Of a stretch of DNA of 64,000 nt, positions 26,045 to 34,047 are shown in pieces. A program made the position numbers and the translations under genes. The notes beneath the pieces were generated by a model. The model was given only the letters and a program-made list of their open reading frames with translations, made no database searches and had not been told where the DNA came from. The DNA lies in contig NZ_JAALLN010000002.1 of the NCBI RefSeq assembly GCF_011751075.1, forward strand, positions 576,709 through 640,708. The letters are read 5' to 3'. Each line of letters begins with the position of its first letter. Within the stretch, counting starts at the first letter, position 1. Origin of the DNA: Flavobacterium poyangense. Lineage in GTDB: Bacteria; Bacteroidota; Bacteroidia; Flavobacteriales; Flavobacteriaceae.

Positions 26045-27274
26045 ATGTTAGAAAAAGAAGTTATAAATTTTGAGAGAACAGCCATTGTTGGTATTATAAC
26101 TCAGAATCAAAGTGAAGAAAAACTAAACGAATATTTAGACGAATTAGAGTTTTTGACTTTCACCGCAGGAGGTGAAGTGATAAAACGTTTTTCGCAAAAA
26201 ATGGAACGCCCAAATCCTAAGACTTTTGTTGGGACAGGAAAAATAGATGAAATCAATCTTTTTGTAAAAGAAAACGATATATCAACCTTGATTTTTGATG
26301 ATGAATTATCACCATCACAGCAGAAAAACATTTCAAGAATAATTGATTGTAAAATCCTGGACAGAACCAATCTGATTCTGGATATTTTTGCGCAAAGAGC
26401 CGAAACATCTTATGCAAGAACACAGGTTGAGTTGGCACAGTGTCAGTATTTATTACCAAGACTTTCCGGTTTATGGACACACCTTGAGCGCCAGAAGGGG
26501 GGTATTGGTATGCGTGGTCCCGGTGAAACGGAGATTGAAACAGACAGACGTATCGTGCGTGACAGAATTTCGTTGCTGAAAGACAAAATCAAAACGATCG
26601 ACAAACAAATGGGTATTCAGCGCAGTAATCGCGGTGCAATGGTACGTGTTGCTTTGGTTGGGTATACCAATGTCGGAAAATCAACTTTGATGAATGCAGT
26701 TGGTAAAAGTGATGTTTTTGTAGAGAATAAATTATTTGCAACTCTTGATACTACGGTCCGTAAAGTGGTGATTAAAAACTTACCTTTTTTACTTTCAGAC
26801 ACCGTAGGTTTTATCAGAAAGTTGCCAACGCAATTGGTAGACTCTTTTAAAAGTACATTAGATGAGGTTCGCGAAGCAGATTTGTTGCTGCATGTAGTAG
26901 ACATTTCGCACCCGGACTTTGAAGATCATATTGAATCTGTAAATCAGACCTTGTTAGAGATCAAAAGCAATGATAAACCAACTATTATGGTTTTCAATAA
27001 AATTGACGCTTACAAACATTTGACAATCGATGAGGATGATTTGATCACCGAAAGAACGAGAAAACACTACACGCTTGAGGAATGGAAACAAACCTGGATG
27101 AGTAACGTTGGGGAGGACAAGGCATTGTTTATCTCGGCCACTCAAAAAGAAAACTTTGAAGAATTTAGAGAGACTGTATACGAAGCAGTGCGACAGATTC
27201 ATGTCACGAGATTCCCGTATAATAAATTTTTGTATCCGGATTATAAGGATGCTATCGAAAAAGAAGAAGAGTAA
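26045..27274 (+). CDS. hflX: GTPase HflX
   Basis: 409 residues. A ribosome-associated GTPase that splits or rescues stalled 70S ribosomes, especially under stress. An N-terminal GTP-binding regulatory domain (TFVGTGKIDEI) and the signature RLSGLWTHLERQKGGIGMRG / GPGETEIETDRR precede the G domain: G1 VGYTNVGKST, G3 DTVGFI, G4 NKID, then a G5-like SATQKENF. The length and motif order are normal. It is a single-gene unit with its own promoter box and a strong terminator. Confidence 0.97.
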   Translation: MLEKEVINFERTAIVGIITQNQSEEKLNEYLDELEFLTFTAGGEVIKRFSQKMERPNPKTFVGTGKIDEINLFVKENDISTLIFDDELSPSQQKNISRIIDCKILDRTNLILDIFAQRAETSYARTQVELAQCQYLLPRLSGLWTHLERQKGGIGMRGPGETEIETDRRIVRDRISLLKDKIKTIDKQMGIQRSNRGAMVRVALVGYTNVGKSTLMNAVGKSDVFVENKLFATLDTTVRKVVIKNLPFLLSDTVGFIRKLPTQLVDSFKSTLDEVREADLLLHVVDISHPDFEDHIESVNQTLLEIKSNDKPTIMVFNKIDAYKHLTIDEDDLITERTRKHYTLEEWKQTWMSNVGEDKALFISATQKENFEEFRETVYEAVRQIHVTRFPYNKFLYPDYKDAIEKEEE

Positions 27275-27275
27275 A

Positions 27276-27314
27276 AAAAACGGCTTTTGAATCTATTCAA
27301 AAGCCGTTTTTTTT
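27276..27314 (+). terminator. Rho-independent terminator of hflX
   Basis: Arms CGGCTTTTGAA (27281-27291) and TTCAAAAGCCG (27296-27306) with a TCTA loop, and A and T tracts on the outside. Confidence 0.9.
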
Positions 27315-27333
27315 ATGGTTTAATTTCTCCTTT

Positions 27334-27604
27334 CGCACGCAGATTTTTTGACTTAAAGACAAAGAAAAGCATCAAATTTTGAATAGTAATATTGAACGCT
27401 CCAAAAAATCCTTTAAATCAGTGAAATCTGTGGTAGTTTTTTTTATTTTGCCACAGATTAAAAGAATTAAAAGGATTATTTCTTAGTTGAAAAAAAACAA
27501 TTCGTGCAAATTCGTGTAATTGCTTCGCCAGTTCGCTATCGCTCGAGTAGTGGCAAGCTTTTTTTGCCGCAAGAGTAAGTAAATCTGCAACATCTGCGTG
27601 CGTA
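27334..27604. repeat. Concentric nested repeat cluster between hflX and the DUF3078 gene
   Basis: Outer arms CGCACGCAGATTTTTT (27334-27349) and CATCTGCGTGCG (27591-27602) enclose AAATCTGTGGTAG / GCCACAGATTAAAAG, then ATTCGTGCAAATTCGTG. A GCTTCGCCAGTTCGCTATCG unit at 27522-27548 interrupts the last element. The whole gap between genes is made of such repeat words, with no gene. Confidence 0.75.
27522..27548. repeat. 27-bp GC-rich repeat unit (GCTTCGCC... family), copy A
   Basis: Begins GCTTCGCCAGTTCGCTATCG and ends CTCGAGT. Near-identical copies occur at 53859-53885 and 58878-58904, and a degenerate copy at 9861-9887. It is much richer in GC than its surroundings. Confidence 0.8.
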
Positions 27605-27629
27605 AAAAAGATGCCGTGGTCAATGGTGC

Positions 27630-28580
27630 TTAAAAGCCAAAATTAATTCCTAAACCAAAAACTTCTCTGGTTTGGAATCCACTAAAAGCATTATCATCGT
27701 AAATAGCCTGGAAGGCCAGATTGGCAGATAAAAATTTGTTCACCTTCATGATAATGTTCAACGAGTAATTGATGTCTACGTTTTGTGGGTCCTTTAAGTA
27801 GTTAGAGTATAAATTCAGTGTATTTTCGGCAGTTACGTTGGTCATAATCGCAAGTTTATAATATACTGAAGCATAAAACCCAAGTTCATATAACATGCTT
27901 TTATTGGCATCTACACCAAAATAAGCCCCATCTGCATAAGGCAATCCGGTTCCCTGATCAATTCCGGAAGTATAAGCACTGTCAACAAATGTGAATTTTG
28001 AAGTCAAGGGTGCAAAGTTGATTTTCAGATTTTCATCTTTAGACCAGTAAATACCGGGACCGGTTGTTAAATAACCCGGAGACATAAATTTGGTGTTTTC
28101 AGTTCGGATTTCTTTGCCATTTGCATCCTGGCCATACAGATAACCAGTTGTAAATTGGGTTCTGAAATTTAAAAAGAAGGAGTAGTACCAATCACCAAAG
28201 GCTTTTTTACCGACGATTGAATTAAACTCCAGACGGTCGTCGGTTTTCTTCTCGAAATCAGCATTTTTGGTTTGTAAAAGACCGTAGGAAGCCAGGATTT
28301 TATTGTCCCAGGTTAAATCGTCTTTTTTGTAATTGAAATCGTAATTGATTCCTAAAGTTCCCGAGAAACTGTCCTCACCTCCGGCAACCCAGTTATTAAA
28401 ACTGGATTGATTTAATAAAAGAGATACAGTTCCTTTTGCTTTCCAGCCTTCGTCTTCAATGGTGTCATTGATTTTTTTTACGGCTTTTTCGGTGTTTTGA
28501 ATTAATTCTTTTTCTGAATTTTGGGCTTGAACAAAAGTAAAGTTCACTAAAACGAAAAGTAAAAGGGATATCTTTCTCAT
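27630..28580 (-). CDS. DUF3078 family outer-membrane-like protein
   Basis: 316 residues. A signal peptide (ending TFVQAQ) is followed by a run of alternating-strand sequence typical of a beta-barrel, including SLLLNQSSFNNWVAGGEDSF, a hallmark of DUF3078. The C-terminus FGLGINFGF ends in phenylalanine as for outer membrane barrels. The family has no assigned activity. It lies last in the gene string that follows the suf genes, 77 bp after DUF2480, but has its own TATATTTG box, so it may be transcribed separately. Confidence 0.88.
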   Translation of the reverse strand: MRKISLLLFVLVNFTFVQAQNSEKELIQNTEKAVKKINDTIEDEGWKAKGTVSLLLNQSSFNNWVAGGEDSFSGTLGINYDFNYKKDDLTWDNKILASYGLLQTKNADFEKKTDDRLEFNSIVGKKAFGDWYYSFFLNFRTQFTTGYLYGQDANGKEIRTENTKFMSPGYLTTGPGIYWSKDENLKINFAPLTSKFTFVDSAYTSGIDQGTGLPYADGAYFGVDANKSMLYELGFYASVYYKLAIMTNVTAENTLNLYSNYLKDPQNVDINYSLNIIMKVNKFLSANLAFQAIYDDNAFSGFQTREVFGLGINFGF

Positions 28581-28602
28581 GGTATTTGGTTTTAAGTAGT
28601 AA

Positions 28603-28610
28603 CAAATATA
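28603..28610 (-). promoter_or_regulatory. Candidate -7 box (TATATTTG) of the DUF3078 gene
   Basis: TAnnTTTG match on the minus strand, 23 bp upstream of the start at 28580. Confidence 0.5.
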
Positions 28611-28657
28611 CTAAAAAAATGTTAAAATACTTAAAATTAGCTTATTGCGAGAAGGGG

Positions 28658-29167
28658 TTATTTCTTAGATTCTTTGTATAAAGGTACCGCAGAACAAGCT
28701 TCTCCGTACATTATACTTCTTGCAAAAGGTTGCAAGTAGGAAGTTGCCAAAATGTAAGCACGCATCGGAACTGGTTTTCTGGAGCAGCCCTTTACGATAA
28801 CCGGTTTGCTTTTGTAAACTGAAAAATCAATTTTGCTTAAGATCTCTTCGTACAGACTTCCTTCTAAGTCTTCGAGGGTTCCGTTGACCACTTTTTTGAC
28901 ATGTGGAGCCAATTGTACCGCAACCAAAATTAGAGCCCAGGCAGGAATAATAGCATCGGTACTGCAATTTATAGCAACATATTGATCCTGATATTGGGAC
29001 CAATCATGATTCTTCAAATGTTCTCTGAAGTCTTTTTCTTTTAACAAAAAGCCTTCTAAAAGCCACTGTGAGATGTCAATCTGTACTCGCGTTCCTTTCG
29101 GATAATAATCCTCAAGATCAAATACTTCTAAGGCACTATTGGCAACTTTGTTGATTATTTCTTCCAT
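28658..29167 (-). CDS. DUF2480 family protein
   Basis: 169 residues, cytosolic, no signal. The sequence EEIINKVANSALEVFDLEDY, WLLEGFLLKEKDFREHLK and IPAWALILVAVQLAP is typical of DUF2480, a Bacteroidota family commonly found at the end of suf operons. CSTDAIIPAW and VKGCSRKPVP hold two conserved cysteines that could bind metal or a cluster (inference). The function is unknown. It follows the SufT-like gene with a 62-bp gap that contains a short hairpin repeat (29179-29218). Confidence 0.88.
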   Translation of the reverse strand: MEEIINKVANSALEVFDLEDYYPKGTRVQIDISQWLLEGFLLKEKDFREHLKNHDWSQYQDQYVAINCSTDAIIPAWALILVAVQLAPHVKKVVNGTLEDLEGSLYEEILSKIDFSVYKSKPVIVKGCSRKPVPMRAYILATSYLQPFARSIMYGEACSAVPLYKESKK

Positions 29168-29178
29168 AAGAAAAGTTT

Positions 29179-29218
29179 GGTTTCAGGTTTCAAGTTTCAG
29201 GTTTTGCAACTTGAAACC
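29179..29218. repeat. Gene-less hairpin of the GGTTTCAGGTTTCAAG repeat
   Basis: GGTTTCAGGTTTCAAGTTTC followed by AACTTGAAACC. GGTTTCAAGTT (29186-29196) pairs exactly with AACTTGAAACC (29208-29218). It lies 11 bp from the genes on both sides. The same repeat forms the arms of the cassette at 35384-35883, which carries a gene. Confidence 0.8.
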
Positions 29219-29229
29219 AAAAACAAATA

Positions 29230-29553
29230 TTATAGCATTCCTAATTCTAATTTCGCTTCTTCACTCATTAAATCTTTACTCCAAGGCGGATCGAAAGTAA
29301 TTTCTACTTCAACATCTTTTATGTTGTCGATTGTTTTTACTTTTTCTTCTACTTCTCTTGGTAAACTTTCCGCAACAGGACAGTTTGGAGAGGTTAATGT
29401 CATTAAGATTTTTACTTCGTAATCGGTGTTAACCATTACATCGTAAATCAATCCTAATTCGTAAATATCTACAGGAATCTCCGGATCATAAATGCCTTTT
29501 AAAACTTTTACGATTGATTCTCCTAAGTCGTTAGTGTCTATTTCTTGTTCCAT
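29230..29553 (-). CDS. SufT-like DUF59/MIP18 family Fe-S assembly protein
   Basis: 107 residues from the ATG at 29553 (MEQEIDTNDLGES). DUF59 motifs are DPEIPVDIYELGLIYDV, TLTSPNCPVAESLP with Cys58, and FDPPWSKDLMSEEAK near the end. Members help mature Fe-S proteins and act with the SUF system. The frame is open further upstream to 29709, but that extension overlaps the GxxExxY gene and the repeat arm and does not resemble the family, so it is rejected. The next gene upstream in the original operon is sufE. A GxxExxY cassette now separates them. Confidence 0.92.
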   Translation of the reverse strand: MEQEIDTNDLGESIVKVLKGIYDPEIPVDIYELGLIYDVMVNTDYEVKILMTLTSPNCPVAESLPREVEEKVKTIDNIKDVEVEITFDPPWSKDLMSEEAKLELGML

Positions 29554-29572
29554 TTTCTTTTTTATTATTTTT

Positions 29573-30181
29573 TTTAAACCATATAAGTGATGTAAGTTCA
29601 TTTGAAAGCGGGACTTACAATTCTTTGGGTTTGTTTTTTTAATCTTCAAGTCCTCGATATATCTCGTTGACGTATGTTTTTTGACCTTCGTGATAAATAT
29701 TGGTAACATTGAAATTTATCATCAATCCAATTGGGGACTTTAGAAGTTTTATATAAGACATCAGTTTGGCAATATGAACGGGTATAATTTTATCAACTGC
29801 GTTTAATTCCAAGACCAAACAATTGTCAATAAATAAGTCACATCTTAAATCAGAGTCCAATTCTAAACCTTTATACTTAATCGGAATTATTAACTCTGAT
29901 TGAAAATTTATACCTCTCAGCGAAAGTTCTTTAATCATACATTTATGGTAAATGCTTTCTAAAAGCTCTGGACCAATATTTTTATGAACTTCAATTGCTG
30001 CTCCATTAACCTGATAAATTAAATCACTTAAATACTTCTTAGTTACCATGATTACTTTTTGTGTAATAATAAAAAAAGTAAAGAGTAAGAAGATAATTAA
30101 AAGTATTTTTCAAGTCATATAAATGATATACGTAAGATAGCGGTTTGCTAAAATGAACTTATATAACTTATATGGTTTAAA
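29573..30181 (-). mobile_element. 609-bp inverted-repeat cassette carrying a GxxExxY gene
   Basis: 31-bp terminal inverted repeats at 29573-29603 and 30151-30181 (TTTAAACCATATAAGT followed by GATGTAAGTTCATTT or TATATAAGTTCATTT) differ at only two positions. The cassette fills the sufE-sufT gap, starting 8 bp after the sufE stop codon and ending 19 bp before the sufT start codon. No target duplication is obvious. The same arms bound a gene-less copy at 60348-60615. Calling it mobile is inference; the arms and fit are seen. Confidence 0.6.
29639..30049 (-). CDS. GxxExxY family protein
   Basis: 136 residues. The N-terminus has the family pattern IYQVNGAAIEVHKNIGPELL / ESIYHKCMIKELSLRGI, followed by ELIIPIKYKGLELDSDLRCD and LVLELNAVDKIIPVHIAKLM. 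The D...ExN/K arrangement (DLRCDLFID, LVLELNA) recalls the PD-(D/E)XK nuclease fold. A nuclease-like role has been suggested for the family, but the usual Lys after the Glu is replaced here by Asn, so activity is doubtful. It sits inside a 31-bp inverted-repeat cassette between sufE and the SufT-like gene, on the operon's coding strand. It has no link to Fe-S metabolism that I can see. Confidence 0.85.
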   Translation of the reverse strand: MVTKKYLSDLIYQVNGAAIEVHKNIGPELLESIYHKCMIKELSLRGINFQSELIIPIKYKGLELDSDLRCDLFIDNCLVLELNAVDKIIPVHIAKLMSYIKLLKSPIGLMINFNVTNIYHEGQKTYVNEIYRGLED

Positions 30182-30189
30182 CAGTAATC

Positions 30190-30609
30190 TTAATTTTTTG
30201 AGTCAAACGCTAATGCGTACATTTTGATGTTTTTTATCATCGAAACTAAGCCGTTTGCACGGGTAGCAGATAAATGCTCTTTTAATCCGATTTCATCAAT
30301 GAAATCAACATCGGCATCTAAAATGTCTTTTGCTTTCTGGTTAGAAAAAGCACGAATCAGAATGGCGATAATTCCTTTGGTTAAAATGGCATCACTGTCT
30401 GCTGTAAAAGTAATTTTATCAGCGGTTTCTTCACCCTGCAACCATACTTTAGATTGACATCCTTTGATGAGGTTGTCTTCTGTTTTATACTCTTCTTTTA
30501 TCAACGGAAGACTTTTCCCTAATTCGATGATGTATTCGTAGCGTTGCATCCAGTCATCAAACATAGAGAATTCCTCTACTATTTCGTTTTGTATTTCTTT
30601 TATTGTCAT
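30190..30609 (-). CDS. sufE: SufE family sulfur acceptor
   Basis: 139 residues. Takes the persulfide sulfur from SufS and hands it to the SufBCD scaffold. The acceptor cysteine is Cys51 in NLIKGCQSKVW, exactly the position in the known family, and LSATRANGLVSMIKNIKMYA forms the conserved C-terminal helix. It lies 2 bp from the small lipoprotein gene upstream and belongs to the sufS transcript. A GxxExxY cassette starts 8 bp after its stop codon. Confidence 0.95.
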   Translation of the reverse strand: MTIKEIQNEIVEEFSMFDDWMQRYEYIIELGKSLPLIKEEYKTEDNLIKGCQSKVWLQGEETADKITFTADSDAILTKGIIAILIRAFSNQKAKDILDADVDFIDEIGLKEHLSATRANGLVSMIKNIKMYALAFDSKN

Positions 30610-30611
30610 AA

Positions 30612-31037
30612 TTATTCTTTCGTAAAATCGACCAGCAAGTTTACCAATTTTTCTATTTCCTTTGGAGGAAAACCGTTGTCAAAACCTTTTGTTTCGTAGG
30701 TTTTTCCGTTTGTTGTTACTTTTAAGTTTCCAATAGCTGCACCATCATAAAACCTTTTTTCTGTTGGTGCTTTTAAATTCGGAATGTTATCTAAATTAAT
30801 TTTTCCGAATTCCGCAACAATTGTATTCCATTTTGCGATATCTATTTTGCTTTCAACAGCTTCTGTACCTCTGCCGTTTGTAACAGAAACAGTTTTATTT
30901 TGAACAAGGATTTTTTTGTAGAGGCCTCTCGAAACAGCTGAATATTCAATTTGTGTTGACTTCATATCTGCTTTTTTTTGGCTTGAACAACTTGACGTAA
31001 TAAAAAAAGTTAAGAGCAATATGGATACTATTCGCAT
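30612..31037 (-). CDS. Small lipoprotein inside the suf operon
   Basis: 141 residues. A lipoprotein signal (LLLTFFITSSC, Cys17) is followed by a compact domain (YSAVSRGLYKKILVQNKTVS, GAAIGNLKVTTNGKTYETKG). I do not know a named family. It looks like the small Bacteroidota lipoproteins often annotated as hypothetical. It lies 12 bp after sufS and 2 bp before sufE, so it is translated from the same mRNA. A periplasmic lipoprotein has no evident role in cytosolic Fe-S assembly. It may be an ancient passenger. Confidence 0.75.
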   Translation of the reverse strand: MRIVSILLLTFFITSSCSSQKKADMKSTQIEYSAVSRGLYKKILVQNKTVSVTNGRGTEAVESKIDIAKWNTIVAEFGKINLDNIPNLKAPTEKRFYDGAAIGNLKVTTNGKTYETKGFDNGFPPKEIEKLVNLLVDFTKE

Positions 31038-31049
31038 AAGTTTATTTTT

Positions 31050-32264
31050 TTAGCTTAACATAGTTTTTGCCTTTTTAACGGCTTCAACCATCAAATCAAT
31101 TTCCTCTTTGGTATTGTAAAACGAGAACGAAGCACGAACAGTTCCCGGAATACAAAAGAAGTTCATAATGGGTTGTGCACAATGATGTCCGGTTCTCACG
31201 GCAATTCCCAGTTTATCGATTATAGAACCAATGTCGTAAGGGTGAATGCCATCAATATTAAACGAAACAACAGAAGCTTTATTTTTTCCGGTTCCATAAA
31301 TTCTTAAACCTTCAATTTCCAGCAAACGTTTTGTAGCATGTTCCAATAACTCTTTTTCATGCTTTTGTATGTTGTCAAAACCAATTTGGTTTAAATAATC
31401 AATTGCAGTACCTAAAACAATACCTCCCGCAATGTTTGGAGTTCCGGCTTCAAATTTATGTGGTAAATCTGCATAAGTTGTTTTCTCGAAAGTAACTTCT
31501 TTAATCATTTCACCACCACCCTGATAAGGAGGAAGTTTGTTAAGCCAAGCTTCTTTTCCGTATAAAATTCCGGTTCCTGTCGGACCACACATTTTGTGTC
31601 CTGAAAAAACATAAAAGTCACAATCTAAATCCTGAACATCCGGTTTTAAATGCGGAACAGCCTGTGCGCCATCAATTAAAACTGCAGCACCAACAGCATG
31701 CGCTTTTTCGATTATATATTTTATCGGGTTGATTACTCCCAATGCATTTGAGATATGATTTACAGTTACTATTTTCGTTTTTTCAGAAAGCAGTGCATCA
31801 TAAGCGTCCATAATCAATTCGCCTCCTTCATTCATCGGAATGACTTTTAATACGGCACCAGTTTTCTCACATAACATTTGCCAAGGCACAATATTACTGT
31901 GGTGCTCTAAAGAAGAAACTAAAACCTCGTCACCCGGTTTTAAAATAGAGGCAAATCCATTTGTTACTAAGTTGATTCCGTGTGTTGTGCCGGAATTAAA
32001 AAGTACTTCGTGAGCGAATTTAGCGTTAATATGTTGTTGCACTTTGCCACGAGAAACTTCGTAGGCATCAGTGGCTAATTGACTTAAAGTATGAACACCA
32101 CGATGGATGTTTGCATTTATTTCCTGATAATATTTTTCAATCGCATCAAGCACAATTTGTGGTTTCTGTGAAGTTGCACCGTTGTCAAAGTATACCAAAG
32201 GTTTTCCATTTACGGTCTGTGAAAGTATCGGAAAATCAGCTCTTATTTTTTGAATATCTAGCAT
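31050..32264 (-). CDS. sufS: Cysteine desulfurase SufS
   Basis: 404 residues. A PLP enzyme that removes sulfur from L-cysteine and forms a persulfide for Fe-S cluster building. The PLP lysine is Lys224 in SGHKMCGPTG and the persulfide cysteine is Cys362 in RTGHHCAQP. The short loop around the Cys places it in group II (SufS) rather than IscS. It is separated from sufD by a serine hydrolase gene on the opposite strand and therefore needs its own promoter. A TACTTTTG box is present 26 bp upstream. Confidence 0.97.
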   Translation of the reverse strand: MLDIQKIRADFPILSQTVNGKPLVYFDNGATSQKPQIVLDAIEKYYQEINANIHRGVHTLSQLATDAYEVSRGKVQQHINAKFAHEVLFNSGTTHGINLVTNGFASILKPGDEVLVSSLEHHSNIVPWQMLCEKTGAVLKVIPMNEGGELIMDAYDALLSEKTKIVTVNHISNALGVINPIKYIIEKAHAVGAAVLIDGAQAVPHLKPDVQDLDCDFYVFSGHKMCGPTGTGILYGKEAWLNKLPPYQGGGEMIKEVTFEKTTYADLPHKFEAGTPNIAGGIVLGTAIDYLNQIGFDNIQKHEKELLEHATKRLLEIEGLRIYGTGKNKASVVSFNIDGIHPYDIGSIIDKLGIAVRTGHHCAQPIMNFFCIPGTVRASFSFYNTKEEIDLMVEAVKKAKTMLS

Positions 32265-32289
32265 GTCTTATTTAGAAAAAGTCTATTTA

Positions 32290-32297
32290 CAAAAGTA
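32290..32297 (-). promoter_or_regulatory. Candidate -7 box (TACTTTTG) of sufS
   Basis: TAnnTTTG match on the minus strand. Its presence fits the split of the suf locus into two transcripts. Confidence 0.5.
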
Positions 32298-32482
32298 CTA
32301 AATCTAAATTGTTTTATGCGTCTGTTCTATAATTTCCTTTTATGATGCTATTGGAAGAATAACGAAATATTGATTTTGTAGTATTTATCTATTTTTTTTG
32401 TGTTTTTCTAATATTATTTCTAAAAAGTGTTGTAAAATTGTGAAAACAAATTGATCATATTGCATAGAAATATTTAAATACC

Positions 32483-33832
32483 ATGAAAAAAATCGTAAAA
32501 CTACTTGTGTTTCTTTTGGTTGTCGTTCTTTTATATTTTGGATTTACTACTTATCCTAAGCTGGATCTGATTTCGGGCTTTTCTGCAAAAAGCGTTGCGT
32601 CGGGGCATTTTATTGACAATCGACCGTTGGAATTAATTGAAAAAGGAGATAATGATATTCCGTTGCTTGATCTTGCGACCAACAAGATTGATGAAGCAGG
32701 TAAATTTGCTACTTCAGCAGTTTATGGATTAAAAGAAAGAAAAGCTGTTTATCGTGAAGGTTTAGGGGCCACTTTGATTAATGAAGATTATGACGTTTCA
32801 AAACCATATGATATTCCGAAGAGGACTAAATTGGTAAACAATTTGCCATTTCCTTATGGGAATAACGAACCAAAAGATACTGTTTTTGCCAATGTAGACT
32901 ATTCGAAATTAAAAACTGCGGTAGCGAATGCTTTTGATAAACCCGGAGGAAAATCGAAAAGGACGCGTGCGGTTGTAGTTTTATATAAAGACAAATTAAT
33001 TGCCGAAAAATACGATACGGGTTTTACTAAAGACAGTAGGATTTTAGGCTGGTCGATGACCAAAAGTCTTACCAGTGCTGTTTTTGGAGCACTTGCCAAA
33101 CAGGGAAAAATTGATATTTACAAACCCGCTCCAATTGCAGAATGGAAAAATGATGACCGTAAGATCATAACGGTTAACGATTTGCTGCACATGAATTCCG
33201 GTTTAGAATGGGTAGAGAATTACAATACTATTTGTGATGCTACTGAAATGCTTTTTCTGGCAGAAGATATGGGTAAAGTACAGATGGATAAACCGGCTCA
33301 ATTTAAACCCAATACCCATTGGAGTTACTCTTCCGGAACTACTAATTTATTGTCTAAAATTTTAAGAGGACAGTTTAAAACTCATCAGGAATATATTGAT
33401 TTTTGGTATGCTGCCGTAATCGATAAGATTGGAATGAATTCTATGATTGTGGAGCAGGATATGGCAGGAAATTTTGTTGGTTCGTCCTACGGTTGGGCTA
33501 CACCGCGCGATTGGTCCAAATTTGGTTTACTGTATTTGAATAAAGGAAACTGGAATGGAGAACAGGTTTTGGAGGAAAGCTGGGTAAAATATACGACTAC
33601 ACCAACGAATACTTCTCAAGGAAAATACGGAGCTCAATTTTGGTTGAATGCCGGAGGGAGATTTCCTGATGTGCCACGTGACATGTTTTATTGTAATGGT
33701 TATCAGGGGCAGATGGTGGCGATTATTCCGTCACTTGATTTGGTGATTGTGAGAATGGGACTTAAAGAAGATCCTGAATTTGATTTTAATGGTTTTTTGA
33801 AAAGTATAATTGAGAGTGTGAAGAAGCAGTAA
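32483..33832 (+). CDS. Serine hydrolase (beta-lactamase-like) inserted between sufD and sufS
   Basis: 449 residues. One N-terminal hydrophobic helix (about residues 5-22) without a clear cleavage site suggests an inner-membrane anchor. The SxxK active site is Ser191-Lys194 in GWSMTKS, and HWSYSSGTTNLLS provides the second motif. The family covers PBP-like peptidases and esterases such as 6-aminohexanoate-dimer hydrolases. The gene runs against the suf operon and divides it. It is followed by repeats and a terminator-like hairpin. No functional link to Fe-S biogenesis is visible. Confidence 0.87.
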   Translation: MKKIVKLLVFLLVVVLLYFGFTTYPKLDLISGFSAKSVASGHFIDNRPLELIEKGDNDIPLLDLATNKIDEAGKFATSAVYGLKERKAVYREGLGATLINEDYDVSKPYDIPKRTKLVNNLPFPYGNNEPKDTVFANVDYSKLKTAVANAFDKPGGKSKRTRAVVVLYKDKLIAEKYDTGFTKDSRILGWSMTKSLTSAVFGALAKQGKIDIYKPAPIAEWKNDDRKIITVNDLLHMNSGLEWVENYNTICDATEMLFLAEDMGKVQMDKPAQFKPNTHWSYSSGTTNLLSKILRGQFKTHQEYIDFWYAAVIDKIGMNSMIVEQDMAGNFVGSSYGWATPRDWSKFGLLYLNKGNWNGEQVLEESWVKYTTTPTNTSQGKYGAQFWLNAGGRFPDVPRDMFYCNGYQGQMVAIIPSLDLVIVRMGLKEDPEFDFNGFLKSIIESVKKQ

Positions 33833-33837
33833 CTTTA

Positions 33838-34042
33838 GGTTTAACCGCAAGTCACAAAGTTTCTCACGCAGATTAAGCTGATATTTTTGTTTTTCCGATA
33901 AAACTGTCTAAATAAATCTGCTAAATCTGCGTGAGAAAAATTCTCTGTCAATAAGAGTTCGCAAAGATTTACGTAAAAGGGCGCAAAGTTATATAAACTT
34001 GCGCCCTTTGCTTTTTTTCCTTTGAGAACCTTGCGGTTAAGA
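33838..34042. repeat. Concentric nested inverted repeats between the serine hydrolase and sufD genes
   Basis: Outer arms TTAACCGCAAG (33841-33851) and CTTGCGGTTAA near 34029-34040 enclose CTCACGCAGATTAAGC and AAATCTGCGTGAGAAA, together with CGCAAAG-type words. The same word order appears at 58765-59043, with a 27-bp unit added. Confidence 0.75.
33976..34018. terminator. Terminator-like hairpin inside the repeat cluster
   Basis: Arms AAAGGGCGCAA and TTGCGCCCTTT around GTTATATAAAC, followed by a seven-T run on the plus strand. It can end the serine hydrolase transcript, and lies just after the sufD stop codon on the other strand. Confidence 0.75.
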
Positions 34043-34047
34043 AAATC

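Noticed and set aside
29554..29709. N-terminal extension of the SufT-like protein by 52 codons
   Set aside because: It overlaps the GxxExxY gene and the inverted repeat arm and is unlike DUF59 proteins. The ATG at 29553 fits the family.
29573..30181. Insertion sequence or classical transposon
   Set aside because: No transposase is encoded and no target-site duplication could be seen. The GxxExxY protein is not a known transposase.
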